A stretch of DNA of 9,687 bases from contig DIVE01000058.1 in the NCBI GenBank assembly GCA_002423265.1, positions 1 through 9,687 of the forward strand, written 5' to 3'. Of this stretch, positions 6,266 through 9,687 are shown piece by piece. Made by a program: the position numbers and the translations under genes. Source of the DNA: Methylophilaceae bacterium UBA6140 (lineage in GTDB: Bacteria > Pseudomonadota > Gammaproteobacteria > Burkholderiales > Methylophilaceae). Under the pieces are notes generated by a model. That model did no database searches. It had not been told where the DNA came from and saw nothing but the letters and a program-made list of their open reading frames with translations. Numbering within the stretch: position 1 is the stretch's first letter; each line of letters starts with the position of its first letter.

Positions 6266-7798
6266 ATGCCGCATTCCGCTGCATACCCCGACAAGGACGA
6301 ATCATTGACCAGGCCTTTGGAAGATTTGAGTTTCAAGGAGTTTTTTGCTGCCGCCGATGCCATGCTGCTGGTGGATATGCATGGCCGCATACTGCAGGCA
6401 AGCAATGCGGCCTGTGCCGTGCTGGAATACGCGCCGGAGGATATCATCGGCCTCAAAGTCGAAGCACTGGTGCCGGAACGCTACCGCGAGCAGCATCACA
6501 AGCACCGGGAGGGATATGTTGCAGACCCGATGAAGCGCGCGATGGGCAACGGCAGAAATCTGGTTGCACTGACACGTGAAGGCAGGGAAATCCAGCTCGA
6601 TATCGGGCTCAGCCCGCTGCTGATCAAGAAACGTCATTACATACTGATCACGTTCCATGATTCAGACCAGCGCCTCAAGGCGGAAGAAGCCTTGCGTACC
6701 AGCGAGGAACGCCTGCGGCTGGCCAAGCGCGTGGCCGGGCTGGGGGTGTTCGATTACGATCTGATCAGAAACACCATGAAATACGATGAGTGCGTCCGTC
6801 AGTTATGGGGGATTCGGCCGGACCAGCCGATGACCTATGAAATGCTGATCGCCGGCATTCATCCGGAAGATCGTCATATCCGGCGCGATGCCATCCATCG
6901 CGCATCCGACCCCGAGGGTTCGGGCGAATACAAGATCGAATATCGCGTCGTCAACGCCATCGATGGCCGGCAGCGTTGGGTAGCAGCCATCGGCAAGGTG
7001 TTCTTTCAGGACAGGCGCCCGCAGAGGATGGTGGGGGTCGTGCAGGAAATCACCGAGCGCAAGCTGCTGGAACAGAAGCTGCGCGACCAGCGCAATGAAA
7101 TGGGAGCGTTGATCAAGACCCAGGTGGCCTTGCAGACAGCATCCGCGATCGCGCATGAACTCAACCAGCCGCTGACGGCATTGTCGGCCTACAGCGAGGT
7201 AGGGCTGCACATCATCGAACACCCTCCGGTCGATCCCGATCAATTGCGACGGGCGCTGCTTGGTGCCGTCGCACAAGCCCAGAGAGCCGGCGACAGCCTG
7301 CACGAACTGCTGGAGTTTCTTCAGCATGGTGAATTTGCGCGTGAAGCGATCGACCTCAACGCCCTGATCAAGGATGCGCTCGATATCGTGCATCACGACG
7401 GCTACCGCGAATTTCAGGCCATACTGGAATTGGAACCGGGCCTGCCACCGGTCATGGCCAACCCGATGCAGATTCAGAAAGTGCTGGTCAACCTGTTGTG
7501 CAACAGCGTCGAAGCGATGCGCAGCGCGAATATCCCTGAAGCCGCGATCCGCATCAGGCTCAGCACCAACACGGAAACCAGCCAGGCCCAGATCACCGTG
7601 CAGGATAACGGCCCCGGCCTGACGGGCGAAGTCGCGCAGCGTCTCTTCGAACCGTTCTTCACGACCAAAGCCAAAGGCATCGGCATGGGGCTGGTGATCA
7701 GCCGCGCGCTGGTCGAATCCAACGGCGGCCAGATGTGGCTGGAAACAGACCATCAAACCGGTGCAACCTTCCACTTCACCTTGCCTTTCGCTGCATGA
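6266..7798 (+). CDS. FixL-like soluble histidine kinase with two PAS domains
   Basis: 510 residues from ATG 6266. PAS 1 (about 22-130) includes VPERYREQHHKHREGY and MGNGR and resembles the FixL sensor PAS in layout. PAS 2 (about 146-268, PAS_3 type) has HPEDR and EITERK. The HisKA box is AIAHELNQPLTALSAY (phospho-His297). The ATPase domain has N-box VLVNLLCNSVEAM (406-418), DNGPGL (447-452), FEPFFTTK (461-468) and GIGMGL (471-476). No membrane segment is seen, so it is cytosolic. It should phosphorylate the FixJ-like regulator that overlaps its stop codon. The start is uncertain: ATG 6266 has no clear ribosome site, while in-frame TTG 6305 has AAGGA seven bases upstream and fits the promoter better; the longer form is listed so nothing is lost. 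Heme binding cannot be claimed. The kinase call is firm. Confidence 0.93.
   Translation: MPHSAAYPDKDESLTRPLEDLSFKEFFAAADAMLLVDMHGRILQASNAACAVLEYAPEDIIGLKVEALVPERYREQHHKHREGYVADPMKRAMGNGRNLVALTREGREIQLDIGLSPLLIKKRHYILITFHDSDQRLKAEEALRTSEERLRLAKRVAGLGVFDYDLIRNTMKYDECVRQLWGIRPDQPMTYEMLIAGIHPEDRHIRRDAIHRASDPEGSGEYKIEYRVVNAIDGRQRWVAAIGKVFFQDRRPQRMVGVVQEITERKLLEQKLRDQRNEMGALIKTQVALQTASAIAHELNQPLTALSAYSEVGLHIIEHPPVDPDQLRRALLGAVAQAQRAGDSLHELLEFLQHGEFAREAIDLNALIKDALDIVHHDGYREFQAILELEPGLPPVMANPMQIQKVLVNLLCNSVEAMRSANIPEAAIRIRLSTNTETSQAQITVQDNGPGLTGEVAQRLFEPFFTTKAKGIGMGLVISRALVESNGGQMWLETDHQTGATFHFTLPFAA
6293..6297 (+). promoter_or_regulatory. Ribosome binding site favouring a TTG start at 6305 for the FixL-like kinase
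   Basis: AAGGA lies seven bases before TTG 6305-6307, in frame with the kinase. ATG 6266 has no comparable site. The arrangement copies the AAGGA-7-TTG start of the globin sensor gene at the left edge. Using it would shorten the kinase by 13 residues without touching PAS 1. Confidence 0.45.
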
Positions 7799-8418
7799 AC
7801 GCCTCGCATCCCACCATATTTATAGTGGACGATGATGCATTTGTCAGGGATGCACTCAAACTCATGATCGAGCAGGAACATCTGGATGTTCGGTGTTACG
7901 AGAGCGGTGAGTCCTTTCTTGAGCACTGTCCGCAAACCAGCAACGGCTGCATATTGCTCGATGTACAGATGCCGGGTATCAACGGCCTGGCTTTACAGCA
8001 AATACTGCTTGAGCGTCATATGCCCTTGCCCATCATCTTTCTGACCGGCAACGGCAATATTCCGATGAGCGTGAAAGCGATCAAGGCCGGTGCAATCGAC
8101 TTCCTCACCAAGCCGGTCACCCGTAGCAGGCTGATCGCTGCGATAGAAACCGCCTTGCAGGAAAACGAGAGAATACGTGCTGAAACCGGCGTTGCAGAGG
8201 ACGCCAGCTCGCTGCTTGCCAGACTGACCGCACGCGAAAGGGATGTGATGCAACTTGCCATCGCCGGCTTGCCGAACAAGGAGATCGCGAGAAAACTCGA
8301 TATCAGTTACCGAACCGTCGAAGTGCACAAGTCGCGCATCATGCACAAAACCGGGGCCGCAAATCTGATCGAACTGGCGAACATTGTGCGTGAAAGCGGC
8401 AGTGTTTCGCATGATTGA
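7795..8418 (+). CDS. FixJ/NarL-family response regulator (REC-LuxR HTH)
   Basis: 207 residues. The receiver domain (about 5-120) has acidic pocket D12-D14, phosphoacceptor D56 in LLDVQMPG, T84 and K106 in LTKP. A LuxR/GerE helix-turn-helix (about 142-200) follows, with LTARERDVM, the recognition region NKEIARKLDISYRTVEVHKSR and a helix ending ELANI. The domain order and LTKPV motif are typical of FixJ, NodW and TodT type regulators that activate transcription as phosphorylated dimers. ATG 7795-7797 overlaps the kinase TGA as ATGA, implying translational coupling; no separate ribosome site is evident, and an upstream in-frame ATG (7735) lies inside the kinase and is not favoured. Targets are unknown; the divergent PAS-hsp20-Usp genes are natural candidates by position. 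The family is firm, the regulon inferred. Confidence 0.95.
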   Translation: MNASHPTIFIVDDDAFVRDALKLMIEQEHLDVRCYESGESFLEHCPQTSNGCILLDVQMPGINGLALQQILLERHMPLPIIFLTGNGNIPMSVKAIKAGAIDFLTKPVTRSRLIAAIETALQENERIRAETGVAEDASSLLARLTARERDVMQLAIAGLPNKEIARKLDISYRTVEVHKSRIMHKTGAANLIELANIVRESGSVSHD

Positions 8419-8434
8419 ACTGAAACAAAAATGC

Positions 8435-8530
8435 CGTCATTCCGGGGCGCCTGAAAACCAAAGCCGGAATCCAGCAACCCGTTAAAAATACTGGATTCCG
8501 GATAACCGCTCTGCGGTTTCCGGAATGACG
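8435..8530. repeat. 96-bp nested palindromic repeat (MITE-like or REP-like), ATTCCGG family
   Basis: Outer arms CGTCATTCCGG (8435-8445) and CCGGAATGACG (8520-8530) are perfect inverses. Inner arms CCGGAATCCAG (8464-8474) and CTGGATTCCGG (8491-8501) are also perfect inverses with a 16-nt loop, and a third hairpin, AACCGC-TCT-GCGGTT, sits at 8504-8518. All four long arms share ATTCCGG or its complement. Such short palindromic units are dispersed in many proteobacterial genomes and recall the Neisseria dRS3 repeats. It begins 16 bp after the FixJ-like stop codon and could end transcripts from both sides. No target-site duplication is obvious. Confidence 0.75.
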
Positions 8531-8564
8531 TCCTGAGTAATATTTTCGTTTCCCATCAATATTA

Positions 8565-8646
8565 AACCCGGATTATCCATTAGGCGTCCTTTCAGTCCTG
8601 CACGAGCGCTGGCGGTCAGTTTGCGCCCTAATGAATGATCCGGGTT
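8565..8646. repeat. 82-bp inverted-repeat element (possible MITE), AACCCGGAT family
   Basis: The left arm (8565-8586, starting AACCCGGATTATCCATTAGG) pairs with the right arm (8624-8646) over about 22 positions with two mismatches and one extra base. The arms enclose 37 bp with no coding capacity. It differs in sequence from the 8435-8530 element and lies 34 bp beyond it. The slightly diverged arms suggest an older non-autonomous element or a folded repeat unit. It lies between two convergent genes. Confidence 0.6.
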
Positions 8647-8668
8647 AAACAAGCGAGCTCAGCCACAG

Positions 8669-8686
8669 TCACTCAACGCTGAGTGA
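8669..8686 (-). repeat. Hairpin overlapping the stop codon of the glycosyltransferase gene
   Basis: TCACTCA (8669-8675) and TGAGTGA (8680-8686) form a perfect 7-bp stem with a 4-nt loop. The TGA stop (8675-8673 on the minus strand) lies in one arm. No T-run follows directly on the minus strand, so it is a possible 3'-end structure and not a clear terminator. Confidence 0.4.
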
Positions 8687-9687
8687 TATTGCGGTAAAAC
8701 GCCACCAGCCTTTCGGCCTGAACGCGTGCGGTCCAGTGCGCTTCGACATAAGCCCTGGCTTTCCGGCCGAGCGCATTTCCGGCTTTTTTATCGGTCAGCA
8801 GACTGTTGACCCGCTCGGCAAACAAAACCTCGTCCTCCACTGCGATCAAGGCGCCCTCGCCTTCGATCAGGATGGATTTGGTGCCCAGTTCGGCAATGGC
8901 CACGACCGGCGTACCCTGTGCCATCGCTTCAATCAGCACCAGCCCCTGGGTTTCGGATTTTGAAGAAAAAACGAAAACATCTGCGGCCTTGTAGCACGCG
9001 TTGAGTTCGGTGTTGCGGTCAAGATAGCCGATAAAGCGGATGTTGTGCTGCAGGTTCAGGCTCTTGCTCAAGGCATGCAGGCTGTGCTCGGCCGGGCCTT
9101 CGCCGGCAACCACCAGCAACACGTTGGGCTGCATTTCCCGTAATTCCACCGCCATGCGCAGCAGAAATTCGATGTTTTTCTCGAAGGCCACGCGGCCGAC
9201 GTAAAGCGCCAGCGGCCGGTCAGCCGCAATACCGAACTTGCGGCGGAAGGCATCGCCGTCGGCATCGGCGAAACTCTGTTGCTGCAAGCCGGTGGGAATG
9301 ACTTCGGCCCTGGCCTTGACCCCGTATTGACGCAATACATCCAGCATCGGCTGCGACGGCGCGACGATGGCATCGACGCCGTTACACTGCCGGCGCGAGA
9401 CAAAACGGGCGATGCCCCTGGCCATGCGGCGCGGAATCCAGGGCAGGTAGTGATGCAGATAATCCTCGAAAAATGTGTGGTAGGTCTCGACGCACGGCAC
9501 ATCCAGCAGATGGGCAAGTTTCTGCCCGAGGTAGTGCGCAACAAAGGGGGTGTGGATGTGGATCAGGTCGTATTTTTCGCGGCGCAGTTCAAGCAGGCGG
9601 TCGAGCGCTTCACCGTATTTCATCAACCGGTCTTCGGGATCAAAATAGATGCTGCGCGATGGAATGCGCTTGATCCAGGCTTCATCT
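8673..9687 (-). CDS. GT4-family glycosyltransferase (partial, N-terminus beyond right edge)
   Basis: The frame is open to the right edge, giving 337 visible residues, so the TTG at 9624-9626 is an internal codon and not the start. The visible part covers the end of the acceptor-side Rossmann fold (YDLIHIHTPFVAHYLG, then ETYHTFFEDYLHHYLPW) and the donor-binding half: PTGL, ALYVGRVAFEKN, VVAGEGP, and the EX7E motif in SETQGLVLIEAMAQGTPVVA, with two glutamates eight apart. This is a retaining GT4 enzyme using a nucleotide-sugar donor at the inner membrane face or in the cytosol. The HTPF and TYHTFFEDYLHHY segments resemble diacylglycerol glucosyltransferases, so a glycolipid or envelope role is possible but not established. 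It converges on the FixJ-like gene across 254 bp of repeats and shows no link to the signalling genes. Confidence 0.9.
   Translation of the reverse strand, partial: DEAWIKRIPSRSIYFDPEDRLMKYGEALDRLLELRREKYDLIHIHTPFVAHYLGQKLAHLLDVPCVETYHTFFEDYLHHYLPWIPRRMARGIARFVSRRQCNGVDAIVAPSQPMLDVLRQYGVKARAEVIPTGLQQQSFADADGDAFRRKFGIAADRPLALYVGRVAFEKNIEFLLRMAVELREMQPNVLLVVAGEGPAEHSLHALSKSLNLQHNIRFIGYLDRNTELNACYKAADVFVFSSKSETQGLVLIEAMAQGTPVVAIAELGTKSILIEGEGALIAVEDEVLFAERVNSLLTDKKAGNALGRKARAYVEAHWTARVQAERLVAFYRNITQR

Noticed and set aside
6803..7774. 323-codon open frame on the minus strand
   Set aside because: It lies entirely antisense to the kinase gene with intact HisKA and ATPase motifs and has no recognisable domain; long antisense frames are common opposite G+C-rich coding sequence.
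7735..7794. 20-codon N-terminal extension of the FixJ-like regulator
   Set aside because: The extra residues overlap the kinase and lack regulator features; ATG 7795 gives the usual receiver start and an ATGA overlap.
9624..9626. TTG as the true start of the glycosyltransferase
   Set aside because: The frame stays open for 20 more codons to the edge with GT4-like sequence, and the first half of the N-terminal fold would be missing if translation began here.

Overview
The window looks like chromosomal DNA of a betaproteobacterium, possibly a Nitrosomonadales/Gallionellaceae-type organism. This placement is an inference from protein style, moderate G+C and ATTCCGG-type palindromic repeats; no marker gene is present. 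The theme is environmental and redox sensing plus stress protection: two complete two-component systems, the globin domain of a third sensor, a stand-alone PAS protein, a small heat-shock protein and a tandem universal stress protein. No mobile element with a transposase, CRISPR array, tRNA or rRNA was seen.

Layout. Six genes run leftward from 6109 to the left edge. First comes a stress block: a 139-aa PAS protein (5690-6109), an Hsp20 chaperone (5172-5678) and a two-domain UspA protein (4191-5096). After a 250-bp gap rich in dyad symmetries comes a signalling block: a membrane MHYT-4xPAS-HisKA_2 kinase (1034-3940), a REC-ANTAR response regulator (442-1020) and the start of a globin-coupled sensor with a TTG start (1-356, cut by the edge). 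A HisKA_2 kinase paired with an ANTAR regulator is the EutW/EutV arrangement, so the output is probably transcription antitermination on RNA.

Divergent from the PAS gene, and perhaps sharing a back-to-back promoter with it, a FixL/FixJ-like pair runs rightward: a soluble 2xPAS-HisKA kinase (6266 or 6305 to 7798) and a REC-LuxR regulator (7795-8418) overlapping by ATGA. The 254 bp between 8419 and 8672 hold two different palindromic repeats, where this operon meets a converging GT4 glycosyltransferase (8673 to the right edge, N-terminus missing) that looks unrelated to the signalling genes.

How it may work together (inference): the MHYT kinase would sense a membrane-accessible ligand, proposed for this family to be a diatomic gas, and the globin protein would sense oxygen. 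The FixL/FixJ-like pair could control the divergent PAS-Hsp20-Usp genes. No target of the ANTAR protein could be identified with confidence.
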